A DNA stretch of 64,000 bases from contig NZ_VMSB01000001.1 in NCBI RefSeq assembly GCF_009858245.1, positions 1,054,001 to 1,118,000 on the forward strand, given 5' to 3'. Shown piece after piece: positions 49,159 through 58,638 of the stretch (position 1 is its first letter; each line of letters begins with the position of its first letter). The position numbers and the translations under genes were made by a program. Origin of the DNA: Ornithinibacter aureus. Lineage in GTDB: Bacteria; Actinomycetota; Actinomycetes; Actinomycetales; Dermatophilaceae. The notes beneath the pieces are model-generated. The model saw only the letters and a list, made by a program, of their open reading frames with translations, had not been told where the DNA came from and searched no databases.

Positions 49159-49190
49159 CGGCATCCCGGCATCCCGGCATCCCGGCATCC
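49159..49190. repeat. Four tandem copies of CGGCATCC
   Basis: Four perfect head-to-tail copies of the octamer lie just after the AbiEi-like gene. The same octamer occurs singly throughout the core regions of the window. Confidence 0.9.
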
Positions 49191-49202
49191 GTCGACCCGA
49201 TC

Positions 49203-49264
49203 TCCCTGCGAACGTGGGTGAAAATCGTCGGCTGGACGACGATCTTCACCCACGTTCGCAGGGA
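49203..49264. repeat. Dispersed hairpin repeat, copy 3
   Basis: Two 28-bp arms (49203-49230, 49237-49264) with one mismatch and loop GCTGGA sit between two convergent genes. This is the longest of the three copies and could serve as a bidirectional terminator. Confidence 0.88.
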
Positions 49265-49266
49265 CG

Positions 49267-50046
49267 TCACCAGGCGCCGAGCAGGTCTCCTGCGATGCGG
49301 ATGATGAAGGACCCGACGACGACGATGAAGACGACCCGCACGAAGCCGCTGCCCTTCGCCACGGCGGTCCGGGCGCCCACGTAGCCGCCGAGCAGGTTCG
49401 CCACCGCCATCACGCCACCGACGACCCACATCACGTGACCGCCCGGGATGAAGACGGTCAGGGCCCCGAGGTTGGTCGCGAAGTTGGCGATCTTGGCCTT
49501 GGCCGAGGCCTCGAGGAAGGCGTAACCCATCAGCCCGACGAGGGCGAACACCATGAACGAGCCCGTTCCCGGCCCGAGTGCGCCGTCGTAGACCCCGATG
49601 ACGAAGCCGGTGAGCATCGCGAAGACGGAGTGCCGCCTCCCGCTGAAGCGCAGCGCGGTCGCCTCGCCCAGCGACGGCTTGAACAGGGTGTACGCGCCGA
49701 CCGCGATGAGCAGCACGAGGATGATCGGGTAGAACGCCGCCTTGGGGATGTGCAACCCGATGAGCGCTCCGACGACGGCGCCGACGTAGGCCACGCCGGC
49801 CATCGGCAGGGCGGTGCGAAGGTCGGGCTTGACCCGTCGGTAGTACGTCACCGAGGACGTGGCGGTGCCCCAGATCGAGCCGAACTTGTTCGTCGCGAGG
49901 ATCTGCGCCGGCGTGGCCCCGGGCACCCCGAGCAGCAGTGCGGGAAGCTGCACGAGCCCACCCCCACCGACGACCGCGTCGATCCATCCGGCCAGGAACC
50001 CCGCGAGGCCGAGCAGCGCGATGACCTCGACCCCCGGGTCGCTCAC
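49267..50046 (-). CDS. TSUP (TauE/SafE) family permease
   Basis: The 259-aa membrane protein has about eight helices and the TSUP repeats GFLAGWIDAVVGGGGLVQLPAL and GVYDGALGPGTGSFMVFALVG. TSUP proteins export sulfite, sulfoacetate or other C1-C2 sulfonates and organic acids; the substrate is not predictable. GTG start. It begins 7 bp after the restored end of the frameshifted HAD gene, so it is probably the last gene of the proS operon. Confidence 0.9.
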   Translation of the reverse strand: MSDPGVEVIALLGLAGFLAGWIDAVVGGGGLVQLPALLLGVPGATPAQILATNKFGSIWGTATSSVTYYRRVKPDLRTALPMAGVAYVGAVVGALIGLHIPKAAFYPIILVLLIAVGAYTLFKPSLGEATALRFSGRRHSVFAMLTGFVIGVYDGALGPGTGSFMVFALVGLMGYAFLEASAKAKIANFATNLGALTVFIPGGHVMWVVGGVMAVANLLGGYVGARTAVAKGSGFVRVVFIVVVGSFIIRIAGDLLGAW

Positions 50047-50053
50047 GAGCGGG

Positions 50054-50808
50054 TCACGCGGCCGTCCAGGCGTCGACCAGCTCGAGCACGTCGAGCAGTT
50101 CGTGGGCCCGGCCGTCGGGCACGGCCGTCACCTCGACCCGCTGGTTGGCCGGGATGTCGGAGTGCGGGATCCAGATCGCGCGCATGCCGACCTGCTGCGG
50201 GCCGTGTACGTCCTCGAAGATGCGGTCCCCACGTACACCGACCGCCGCGGGTCGACGTCGAGCTCGCGGCAGATCGCCCGGAACGCCTCCGGGTGCGGCT
50301 TCACGTGGTCGAGCTCGCTGGAGTACAGGTCGGCGTCGACGAGGTCGAGCACGCCGTCACGCTCGAAGATCCCCCGGTGGTACTCGCGGGACCAGATGGT
50401 GTTCGAGAGCACCCCGACCTTGATCCCGCGTGCACGCAGCCCCTCCCAGAGCGGCCGCACCTGCGGGTCGGTGTGGGTGTGCGGCTCCCAGAAACCCCGG
50501 TAGGCGGCGAGCGCCAGGTGGTGCCGGTCGTGCGCGGCGTCGATCCCGGCAGCCTCGAGGATGTCCGACAGCGCGGCCGAGGTGTGCTCGTCGCGCCCCC
50601 TCGTCCAGGCAGCGCTCTCGACCTCGAGGATGCGGTCGGCGAGCCGGTGCGCCTCGTCGAGATCGGCCTGCGAGACGTCCGGGGAGTCGACCCGGATGCC
50701 GTGGACCTCACGTGCGAAGACCCGCCACTGCTCGGGCAGGTCGACCTCGTGCCACGGGGTCAGCGTGCCCCCCCAGTCGAAGACGACCGCGTCGACCGGG
50801 TGGCTCAT
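50054..50808 (-). pseudogene. HAD-family hydrolase with a 1-base frameshift
   Basis: The frame starts with [17 protein letters not shown] (nucleophile Asp11 and general acid/base position occupied by Gly13). It continues through VGVLSNTIWS and HVKPHPEAF to SVYVG, then shifts into nonsense ending at 50128. Adding one G to the G4 run at 50227-50230 restores VGDRIFEDVHGPQQVGMRA. The restored frame then runs to a TGA at 50054 and gives 251 aa. The ATG overlaps the proS stop. Either the gene is freshly inactivated or the run is a sequencing error. Confidence 0.85.
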
Positions 50809-52574
50809 GCGCGCCCGATCTCCGCGAGGATCTCCTGCACCGCGGCATCGACGGCGACCTCACGCCGCTCGCCCGAGCGCCGGTCCTTGACCTCGATGAC
50901 GCCTTGGGCAAGACCACGCCCGATGACGACGATGGTCGGGACCCCGATGAGCTCGGCATCCTTGAACTTCACGCCGGGGCTGGCCTGGCGGCGGTCGTCG
51001 AGCAGCACCGACACGCCCTGCGCCTCGAGCGCACGAGTGAGCTCCTCGCCGTAGGTCGCGACGGTCTCGTCCTTGCCGGTGACGACGACGTGCACGTCCG
51101 CCGGGGCGAGCGCGCGGGGCCAGATGAGGCCGAGCTCGTCGTGGTTGCCCTCGGCGACACAGGCGACGGCCCGCGACACACCGACGCCGTAGGACCCCAT
51201 CGTCACGGTGCGCAGCGTGCCGTTCTCGTCGAGCACCTTGAGGTCGAGCGCCTCGGCGTACTTCGTGCCGAGCTGGAAGATGTGCCCCATCTCGATGCCG
51301 CGGGCGCTCTCGAGCCCGTGGCCGCACGATGGGCAGGCGTCGCCGTCGCGCACCTCGGCGGCCTCGATGGTGCCGTCGCCCTCGAAGTCGCGGCCCTTGA
51401 CGAGGTCGAAGACGTGCTTGCCGGAGACGTCGGCACCGGTGATCCACGCGGTGCCGTCGGCGACGCGGGGGTCGAGCAGGTACCGGATGCCGGTCGACTT
51501 CTCCAGACCCAGCGCGCCCGGGCCGATGTAGCCCTTGGCCAGCGTCGGGTAGGTCGCGAAGTCCTTCTCCTCGAACGCCTCGACGCGGGCCGGCTCGACC
51601 TGGGCGCCGAGGCGCTTCTCGTCGACCTCGCGGTCGCCGGGCACCCCGATGGCCAGCGGCTCACGCGTGCCGTCGGGCAGCACGAGCATGACGACGACGT
51701 TCTTCAGCGTGTCGGCAGCGGTCCACTCACGCCCGTCCGCCCGGGGGTGGTCGGCGTTGGCCGCAGCGACCAGCGTGTCGATGGTCGGGGTGTCGGGGGT
51801 GTCCTCGACGTGCGCAGCGGGCAGGGAGGTGACATCCACGGCATCCGGCGTCGGCACGCGCACGGCCTCGACGTTCGCCGCGTACCCGCAGTTCACGCAG
51901 CGCACGTAGGTGTCCTCGCCGTTCTCGGCGGTCGCGAGGAACTCCTCGGACTTCGAGCCGCCCATGGCCCCGGCCATCGCCTGGACGATGACGTAGTGGA
52001 AGCCGAGCCGGTCGAAGATGCGCACGTAGGCGTCGCGGTGCAGCTGGTAGCTCTTGTCGAGCCCGGCGCCGTCGATGTCGAAGGAGTAGGAGTCCTTCAT
52101 GACGAACTCGCGGCCACGCAGGATGCCGGCGCGCGGGCGGGCCTCGTCGCGGTACTTGGTCTGGATCTGGTAGATCGACAGGGGCAGGTCCTTGTACGAG
52201 CTGTACAGGTCCTTGACGGTGAGGGTGAACATCTCCTCGTGGGTGGGGCCGAGAAGGTGGTCGGCCCCCTTGCGGTCCACGAGCCGGAAGACGTTCTCGC
52301 CGTACTCGGTCCAGCGGCCACTGGCCTCGTAGGGCTCACGCGGCAGCAGCGCCGGGAACAGCAGCTCCTGGCTGCCGATCGCGTCCATCTCCTCGCGCAC
52401 GATCGTCTCGACCTTGCGCAGCACCAACAGGCCGAGCGGCAGCCACGTGTAGACGCCGGGGCTGACCCGCCGGATGTAGCCGGCCCGCACGAGGAGCTGG
52501 TGGCTCGGGACCTCGGCGTCCGCCGGGTTCTCGCGAAGGGTTCGCAGGAACAGGGACGACATGCGCATGGCCAC
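50805..52574 (-). CDS. proS: Prolyl-tRNA synthetase
   Basis: This class II synthetase of about 589 aa is of the bacterial type, with the editing insertion between motifs 2 and 3. Features: [40 protein letters not shown] (motif 1 region), [31 protein letters not shown] (motif 2) and [14 protein letters not shown] (motif 3). GTG at 52574 lies 7 nt from GAGGAG; the downstream ATGs at 52568 and 52562 are alternatives. An open frame further upstream crosses the hairpin repeat and is rejected. Confidence 0.96.
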   Translation of the reverse strand: MAMRMSSLFLRTLRENPADAEVPSHQLLVRAGYIRRVSPGVYTWLPLGLLVLRKVETIVREEMDAIGSQELLFPALLPREPYEASGRWTEYGENVFRLVDRKGADHLLGPTHEEMFTLTVKDLYSSYKDLPLSIYQIQTKYRDEARPRAGILRGREFVMKDSYSFDIDGAGLDKSYQLHRDAYVRIFDRLGFHYVIVQAMAGAMGGSKSEEFLATAENGEDTYVRCVNCGYAANVEAVRVPTPDAVDVTSLPAAHVEDTPDTPTIDTLVAAANADHPRADGREWTAADTLKNVVVMLVLPDGTREPLAIGVPGDREVDEKRLGAQVEPARVEAFEEKDFATYPTLAKGYIGPGALGLEKSTGIRYLLDPRVADGTAWITGADVSGKHVFDLVKGRDFEGDGTIEAAEVRDGDACPSCGHGLESARGIEMGHIFQLGTKYAEALDLKVLDENGTLRTVTMGSYGVGVSRAVACVAEGNHDELGLIWPRALAPADVHVVVTGKDETVATYGEELTRALEAQGVSVLLDDRRQASPGVKFKDAELIGVPTIVVIGRGLAQGVIEVKDRRSGERREVAVDAAVQEILAEIGRA

Positions 52575-52691
52575 GGGAGGGCTCCTCGGTGCGGATCGGT
52601 CTGGTCGGTCGCCCAGCACGGGCAACCTGCCAAGGATAACGACGTCGGCGGATGCCGTGCGCGTCACCTCCGCGCGCCGCCCGCTCCCCCG

Positions 52692-52753
52692 GTCGAGAGT
52701 AGGCAACACGCCGTCTCGGCCAGCAGGCAGGCGGCGTGTTGCCTACTCTCGAC
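52692..52753. repeat. Long perfect hairpin between TSUP and proS
   Basis: Perfect 22-bp arms (52692-52713 and 52732-52753) enclose an 18-nt loop. The arms contain GAGAGTAGGCAACACGCCG. It lies 8 bp beyond the stop of the upstream TSUP gene, so it may be its terminator. The sequence differs from the other dispersed hairpin family. Confidence 0.88.
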
Positions 52754-52761
52754 TGGCGAGG

Positions 52762-53556
52762 TCAGGAGGTGAGGGCGCTCTGGCCGAGGACCAGCACCCC
52801 CATGACGAGGACGAACCACCCGAAGCCCTGGCGCAGCCGCTCCTGCGGCACCCGACCCGACAGCAGCGCCCCGCCGATGCTGCCGAGCACGGCCATCGCG
52901 GTCACCGCCGCCGCGAGCCCCCAGTCGATCGACACCGACGACAGGTAGCCGGCCAGGCCCGCGAACGACTTCATCGCGATGACGAGCAGCGAGGTGCCGA
53001 CCGCCACCGACATGGGCAGTCCGCCGAGGAGCACGAGGGCAGGCACCACGAGGAACCCTCCACCGGCGCCGACGAGACCGGTGACGAGGCCGACCACCAC
53101 CCCCTCAAGCAGCACGAGCTTGACGGGCAGCTCGCGCGCCACGTCGCTGCCCCCAGCGTCACCGGCAGCCGACCCCGACGCCGGCGCGACGGCATCCTGC
53201 CCGGCCCGACCCCTGATCATGGCCACCGCCGTCGCGACCATCATGAGCGCGAAGGCGACGAGCAGCACCGTGCCGGGGACGAACTCGGCGATCCGCCCAC
53301 CCGCGTAGGCCCCGGCCATCGCGGCGGCGCCGAAGATGGCGCCGGTCCGCCAGCGCACCCGTCCGGCGCGGGCGTGCGGCACGAGAGCGGCGAGGCTGGT
53401 CACCCCCACGACGAGCAGCGACGTCGCGATCGCCTCCTTGGCGTCGAGCCCGGCGACGTACACGAGGAGGGGCACGGTCAGGATCGAGCCGCCGCCGCCG
53501 AGCAGCCCCAAGGCCACCCCGACGAGCACGGCGAGCAGCAGCACCACGGGAGACAT
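52762..53556 (-). CDS. TSUP (TauE/SafE) permease under a sulfur-type operator
   Basis: The 264-aa permease has two homologous halves: LGLLGGGGSILTVPLLVYV near the N-terminus and VTGLVGAGGGFLVVPALVLL after the central loop, each followed by three to four helices. A cytoplasmic loop of about 30 residues (GQDAVAPASGSAAGDAGG) links them. ATG at 53556 is 6 nt after a TATGCT -10, so the mRNA appears leaderless. The ATACCC-N4-GGGTAT operator over the promoter is of the CstR/CsoR kind, suggesting induction by persulfide or sulfite and export of a sulfur species. Confidence 0.9.
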   Translation of the reverse strand: MSPVVLLLAVLVGVALGLLGGGGSILTVPLLVYVAGLDAKEAIATSLLVVGVTSLAALVPHARAGRVRWRTGAIFGAAAMAGAYAGGRIAEFVPGTVLLVAFALMMVATAVAMIRGRAGQDAVAPASGSAAGDAGGSDVARELPVKLVLLEGVVVGLVTGLVGAGGGFLVVPALVLLGGLPMSVAVGTSLLVIAMKSFAGLAGYLSSVSIDWGLAAAVTAMAVLGSIGGALLSGRVPQERLRQGFGWFVLVMGVLVLGQSALTS

Positions 53557-53562
53557 GACCCA

Positions 53563-53581
53563 AGCATACCCCCTAGGGTAT
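53563..53581 (-). promoter_or_regulatory. CstR/CsoR-type operator and leaderless promoter
   Basis: ATACCC-CCTA-GGGTAT (53566-53581) is a perfect inverted repeat of the form bound by CsoR-family persulfide sensors (CstR) and copper sensors. It overlaps the minus-strand -10 TATGCT (53568-53563) of the TSUP gene and touches the stop codon of the acetyltransferase. No CsoR-family gene is in the window, so a regulator encoded elsewhere is implied. Confidence 0.75.
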
Positions 53582-54475
53582 GTTGATCGGCACGTCAGTC
53601 GCCTCGATCGGCCCCACCTGCTGGTAGCGCGCCCGCACCCCCGAGTCGAGGAAGCCCAGCGAGCGGTAGAGCGCGCGGGCACTCGGGTTGTCGACGTTCA
53701 CCGCGAGCCACGCCTGGTCGTACCCGGCCTTGCGCAGCGTCCGCAGCGACCGGACGACCAGGTGCGCCCCGAGCCGCTGCCCCCGCCACTCGGGCACCAC
53801 CCCGACCTGGTCGATCCAGTCGTCGGAGATCGTGACGAACCCCGCCACGTGCCCGTCGTCGTCGAGCGCGACCCGCGAGAGATCCGGGTGGAAGCCGTCG
53901 TCCTCCTCGACGGAACTGACCCACTCCTCGTACGGGGTGTCGGGGAAGCCCGGCCGGTTCGCGAACGACCGCGAGTAGGCGGCGTGGAAGAGGTACTGGG
54001 TGTCCGCGGTCCACGGGTAGGTGTGCACCTCCGCGGGCCGCACGATGCGCGGGACCTCGACGAGCGGGCGACGCATCACGTGCTCGGCGAACGTGCGCTC
54101 GAGGCCGAGTCGTTCGGCGAAGGCATCGGACTCGGGCGACGCGGTCTCGGCGACGAGGCGGATCGGCCCTCCGCCGGCCTGCTCGAGCCACCACGTGAGC
54201 ACCTGTTCGCCGATCCCCTGCGAGCGCACCGACGGGTGGATCAGCGCCGTGACCGAGCGGGTCGCCGACGCGTCGAGGAAGGCCCCCGCTGCTGCGATCA
54301 GGTCACCCGTCTCGTCACGCCCGCCGACCGAGTGTCCGGAGAGGAAGAGCTGGCGCAGCATCGGCTCGGTCGCCAGCAGCGGCAGCCCCCCGTCACGCTC
54401 GAGGCAGCACAGGGCCAACTGGGTCAGGGCAGGAAGGTCACTCTCGGTGAGGGGCTTCCAGTCCAGGGTCGACAT
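53573..54475 (-). CDS. Two-domain GNAT acetyltransferase (MshD-like layout)
   Basis: The 300-aa protein has two GNAT folds. The first covers residues about 1-140 (ALIHPSVRSQGIGEQVLTWWL as acetyl-CoA site). The second covers about 150-300 (IDQVGVVPEWRGQRLGAHLVVRSL, NVDNPSARALYRSLGF). This arrangement is like mycothiol synthase MshD, but the surrounding residues do not prove it. ATG at 54475 is chosen over an upstream frame. It is followed by the CstR-type operator. Confidence 0.8.
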   Translation of the reverse strand: MSTLDWKPLTESDLPALTQLALCCLERDGGLPLLATEPMLRQLFLSGHSVGGRDETGDLIAAAGAFLDASATRSVTALIHPSVRSQGIGEQVLTWWLEQAGGGPIRLVAETASPESDAFAERLGLERTFAEHVMRRPLVEVPRIVRPAEVHTYPWTADTQYLFHAAYSRSFANRPGFPDTPYEEWVSSVEEDDGFHPDLSRVALDDDGHVAGFVTISDDWIDQVGVVPEWRGQRLGAHLVVRSLRTLRKAGYDQAWLAVNVDNPSARALYRSLGFLDSGVRARYQQVGPIEATDVPINIP

Positions 54476-54561
54476 GCCGGGCTCAACGAACCGGGGCGGC
54501 GACGGGGCGGGTGCGGGCTGCGGGAGCCATACCCCCATCCAACCACTGGAGGGACGAGCCG

Positions 54562-55407
54562 CTACAGCAGCACCGTCGCGAAGTCGCCCACGTCACGGAA
54601 CCCGAGCCGTCGGTAGGTCGCCCGCGCGGCCGTGTTGAAGTCGTTGACGTAGAGGGTGACCAGCGGCGCCGGGCCGAGCATGACCTGTTCGACGACACTC
54701 GCGAGCATCGGCGCCGCCAGGCCCTGACCGCGCAGGTGCGGCGCGAGCCAGACGCCCTGGAGCTGGGCACACCCGAGCGCGAAGCTGCCGATGTCGGTCT
54801 TGAAGACCACCTCGCCGTGCTCGACGACGACGTAGGTGTGACCGCGCTGGGCCAGGGCCGCCAGCGAGGCCCGGTAGCCCCGGGAGTTCCCCCGGTAGGG
54901 CGGGTAGCCGATCTCGGCGGTGAACATGTGCTCGGCTGCCGGCAGGACGAGGTCGACCTCGTCCACGCGTGCCGGGCGCACCCGCTGGTCGATCTGCACC
55001 CCCAGCGTCGACGGCAGTCGGTCGGCGACGAGCAGGGGCTGGCGGGTGCGGATCGCTCGCGCGGGCCCCCAGTGGGGCGCAAGGTGCGACCAGAGGCCCT
55101 CGACCTCGTCACGGCGCCCGAACAGTGATGCGCAGCGGCCTCTCCAGCGACGCACCCGCTCGGCGATCAGGGCCTGGCTCTCGGCGGTGGTGCCCACCGG
55201 GACGACGTTGGCGCTGGCCCAGCACAGCGCGGTGAGCTCACCGTCGACGCGGTGGCCGAGCACGCTCATCAGCGACCCGGTGCGGGCGCCCTCGAGGATG
55301 CGCGCCGCCACGAACACACTGCCCGGGAGGTCGCGAGAACACAGGTCCAGGGCGTCGTCGCGGTCAGCGAGCGACAGGGGCCTGATCGGGGAGCGCGTGC
55401 GCAGCAC
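54562..55407 (-). CDS. DUF4081 GNAT acetyltransferase
   Basis: The 281-aa protein begins with a DUF4081 region (LCSRDLPGSVFVAARILEGA) and ends in a GNAT domain with LQGVWLAPHLRGQGLAAPML and NDFNTAARATYRRLGF. In actinobacteria it is regularly encoded between ispG and proS. The acetyl acceptor is unknown. GTG start. Confidence 0.88.
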   Translation of the reverse strand: MLRTRSPIRPLSLADRDDALDLCSRDLPGSVFVAARILEGARTGSLMSVLGHRVDGELTALCWASANVVPVGTTAESQALIAERVRRWRGRCASLFGRRDEVEGLWSHLAPHWGPARAIRTRQPLLVADRLPSTLGVQIDQRVRPARVDEVDLVLPAAEHMFTAEIGYPPYRGNSRGYRASLAALAQRGHTYVVVEHGEVVFKTDIGSFALGCAQLQGVWLAPHLRGQGLAAPMLASVVEQVMLGPAPLVTLYVNDFNTAARATYRRLGFRDVGDFATVLL

Positions 55408-55488
55408 CCTGTCAGCGTAGGCGCGACGTGGCCTCGGCCACCGGCTTATCGACCGGAAGCTTGGCCGAGGGGGTCGGTCGCCCGCCGA

Positions 55489-56649
<1,161 letters not shown>

Positions 56650-56866
56650 GACGCAAGCCTAACCGGGGTGCGCCCAGGACACCGGGTCCCCACGAGCAGG
56701 GCACCTTCACGGTCGCGCGACAGGTGGCAACCCCTGCCGGCTTGCTCCACGACGGCGTCAAGGGCGACTCCTGGGCCTGTGGGTCTCCGCGTGACTGACG
56801 GGCTGGCGGCTCGGCCGACGGTCACGCGACCGTGCACGTGGCACGTGCCCCAACGACCCCGTGGAC

Positions 56867-57031
56867 TCAGGACTCCTCAGTGGCCAGATATGGGTCCGAG
56901 ATAGCGCTGGTGAATGCCTCGTCGAGGGACCGCACCGCGCGAATGGCCAGGCCGCTGGCGACGACGGTCAGTCCGACGCCGCCGAGCGTGGCGATCCGAA
57001 GGATGCGGTATCGGGTGTGTGTGTTGCTCAT
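56867..57031 (-). CDS. 54-aa membrane peptide gene
   Basis: The product starts MSNTHTRYRILRIATLGGV and continues as a single hydrophobic helix (VGLTVVASGLAI), then a charged tail ending in LATEEST-like residues (ATEES) and TGA. AAAGGA sits 8 nt before the ATG, an appropriate ribosome-binding site. It shares a divergent promoter region with the lipase gene. No family is recognised; it might be a regulator of, or a partner to, the secreted-lipase-like protein (speculative). Confidence 0.6.
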   Translation of the reverse strand: MSNTHTRYRILRIATLGGVGLTVVASGLAIRAVRSLDEAFTSAISDPYLATEES

Positions 57032-57100
57032 CTACGTGGTCCTTTCGGTGGTGGCCGATCCGTTGGGGGCCGACCAGGTCACAGCGTGAGCGAGGGCCCT

Positions 57101-57146
57101 GTCACCGATCTGTCAGCCGGTCGGCCGTGCGTGACAGATCGGTGAC
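57101..57146. promoter_or_regulatory. 15-bp inverted repeat in the lipase/small-gene promoter
   Basis: GTCACCGATCTGTCA (57101-57115) is repeated perfectly inverted at 57132-57146 with a 16-bp spacer. The centre-to-centre distance is 31 bp, three helical turns. It lies between the divergent starts at 57031 and 57203. It is a likely operator, and the SARP protein encoded downstream is one candidate to bind it. Confidence 0.7.
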
Positions 57147-57202
57147 GGCCTGGTTCGGGATGCTGCCTGAGGTCAAGAGCACCTCGACGAAAGGACAGCG
57201 TT

Positions 57203-58351
57203 GTGCACGCCCCCTCGACGGACCCCTTCTACGACACACCCGCCTCGATGCCGCGGTGCCGAGGAACCATGCTCCGTACCCGGCCAGTCGTCGTGCCGGG
57301 GCTGACCTGCGCAGCCACGCAGGTTGTCCACACCACGGCAGCGACCAACAGCAGAACGATCGCCGTCTCCGGGACCGTCCTCGTTCCCGCCATGTCGTGG
57401 CGTGGACCGGGACCTCGGCCGGTCCTCTCGTACGGGGTCGGCGTCCACGGGCTCGGACGCGACAGCGCACCCAGCCACTTGCTCGCGACCGGCCTGGAGA
57501 GCGAACTCGCCTTCCTGGAGCGTGCCCTCAGCCGCGGCTGGTCGGTCGTCGTCACCGATGGTGAGGGCCTCGGCCTACCCGGCCCCCACACCTACGGAGC
57601 TGGCCGCGTCGGGGGGCGGGCGATGCTCGACATCGTCCGGGCAGCCGTCGCCGGCGTGGACGGAGTGGAGGTCGGCGCTCCCGTGCTGCTCTGGGGGTAC
57701 TCCGAAGGAGGTCGCTGCGCAGCGTGGGCCGCCGAGCATCAGCCCATCTATGCGCGCGAACTGACCTTGGTCGCCCTCGCGGCCGGTGGAGTCCCGACCG
57801 ACCTCGCAGCCGTCGTCGAGGCAATCGACGGTGGCCCCTACTCCGGCCTCGGCCTGGCCGTCCTCGTGGGCCTGGCCCACGCTCACGAGGACCCTCGGCT
57901 GTGGGACATACTCAACGCGCGGGGCCGAGCAGCCGCCGCGGTGGCCGCCACCCTCGACGTGACGGGACTCGTGGTGTCCCACCCGGAACCGATGGCGACC
58001 TGGACGACGCGTGAGCGTCCGTGGGAGGACCCGCTCTGGGCAGCGCTCCTGCGGGCTGAACGCAACCCCGGCGGCACCCCCGAGGTGCCGGTGTACCTCT
58101 ACCACGCAAAGGGTGACGACATCGTGCCCGCCGAGTTGAGTCGTCAGCTCGCCGCGGCCTACGAAGCCATGGACGTCCACGTGACCCATGTCGAGCTGGA
58201 CTCCGGGGATCACCTCACCGGTGCCGTTGACGGGGCCGACGCAGCGATCACCTGGCTGGCCGAGCAGCTCGACGCACATCTCGACCTTCACCGCGATCCA
58301 TTGGCCGGGCCAGACGCGGCCGACGAGCTGATGGCGAGGTCCACGGCATAA
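57203..58351 (+). CDS. Secretory-lipase family alpha/beta hydrolase
   Basis: The 382-aa protein has the fold and motifs of LIP-family (PF03583) lipases. The nucleophile elbow is GYSEGGRCAAWAAE, the acid is in YHAKGDDIVP, and the catalytic His is in LDSGDHLTGA. Most relatives are exported, but this one has no evident signal peptide after its GTG start (AAAGGA 7 nt upstream). It therefore may act in the cytoplasm or use another route. It is followed by the SARP regulator on the same strand after a 287-bp gap. Confidence 0.85.
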   Translation: MHAPSTDPFYDTPASMPRCRGTMLRTRPVVVPGLTCAATQVVHTTAATNSRTIAVSGTVLVPAMSWRGPGPRPVLSYGVGVHGLGRDSAPSHLLATGLESELAFLERALSRGWSVVVTDGEGLGLPGPHTYGAGRVGGRAMLDIVRAAVAGVDGVEVGAPVLLWGYSEGGRCAAWAAEHQPIYARELTLVALAAGGVPTDLAAVVEAIDGGPYSGLGLAVLVGLAHAHEDPRLWDILNARGRAAAAVAATLDVTGLVVSHPEPMATWTTRERPWEDPLWAALLRAERNPGGTPEVPVYLYHAKGDDIVPAELSRQLAAAYEAMDVHVTHVELDSGDHLTGAVDGADAAITWLAEQLDAHLDLHRDPLAGPDAADELMARSTA

Positions 58352-58560
58352 CCCGGGTCTGTCGGGCACACCGAGGCGATTCCGCGCTCGATCACGATCC
58401 ATTCCGGGCGTGGACCGTCGGTGAACGCGACCCGCACATCGTGCCGTAGTCCCCGGAATGAGCTGGTGTCGATCCGGTCGTGCATCCACCCGAGCAGGAG
58501 TGCGGGGTCGACGCATCGGGGCGCAGGTCCTCGAAGGCCCACCGCGCACCCTCGGTTGGG
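58288..58560 (-). pseudogene. Fragment of an SCP2-like domain regulator
   Basis: On the minus strand, a frame ending at 58288 encodes DPALLLGWMHDRIDTSSF, then VRVAFTDGPRPEWIVIERG and CPTDPGYAVDLAISS. This is the sterol-carrier-like C-terminal domain found after many HxlR winged helices. Upstream the reading shifts frame (RWAFEDLRPD), and the DNA-binding part is absent. It overlaps the lipase 3' end by 64 bp. It is read as a degraded regulator. Confidence 0.5.
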
Positions 58561-58638
58561 GTACCTCCAGGTCCTGGCGACCGTGCGGGGCTGACAACCC
58601 GGTAGCCGTGGGCCCTCGTCGGGTGGTTCCATGGAAGG

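Noticed and set aside
50227-50230. Programmed ribosomal frameshift site in the HAD gene
   Set aside because: There is no slippery heptamer or downstream stimulatory structure that can be argued, and HAD proteins are not known for it. Mutation or sequencing error is simpler.
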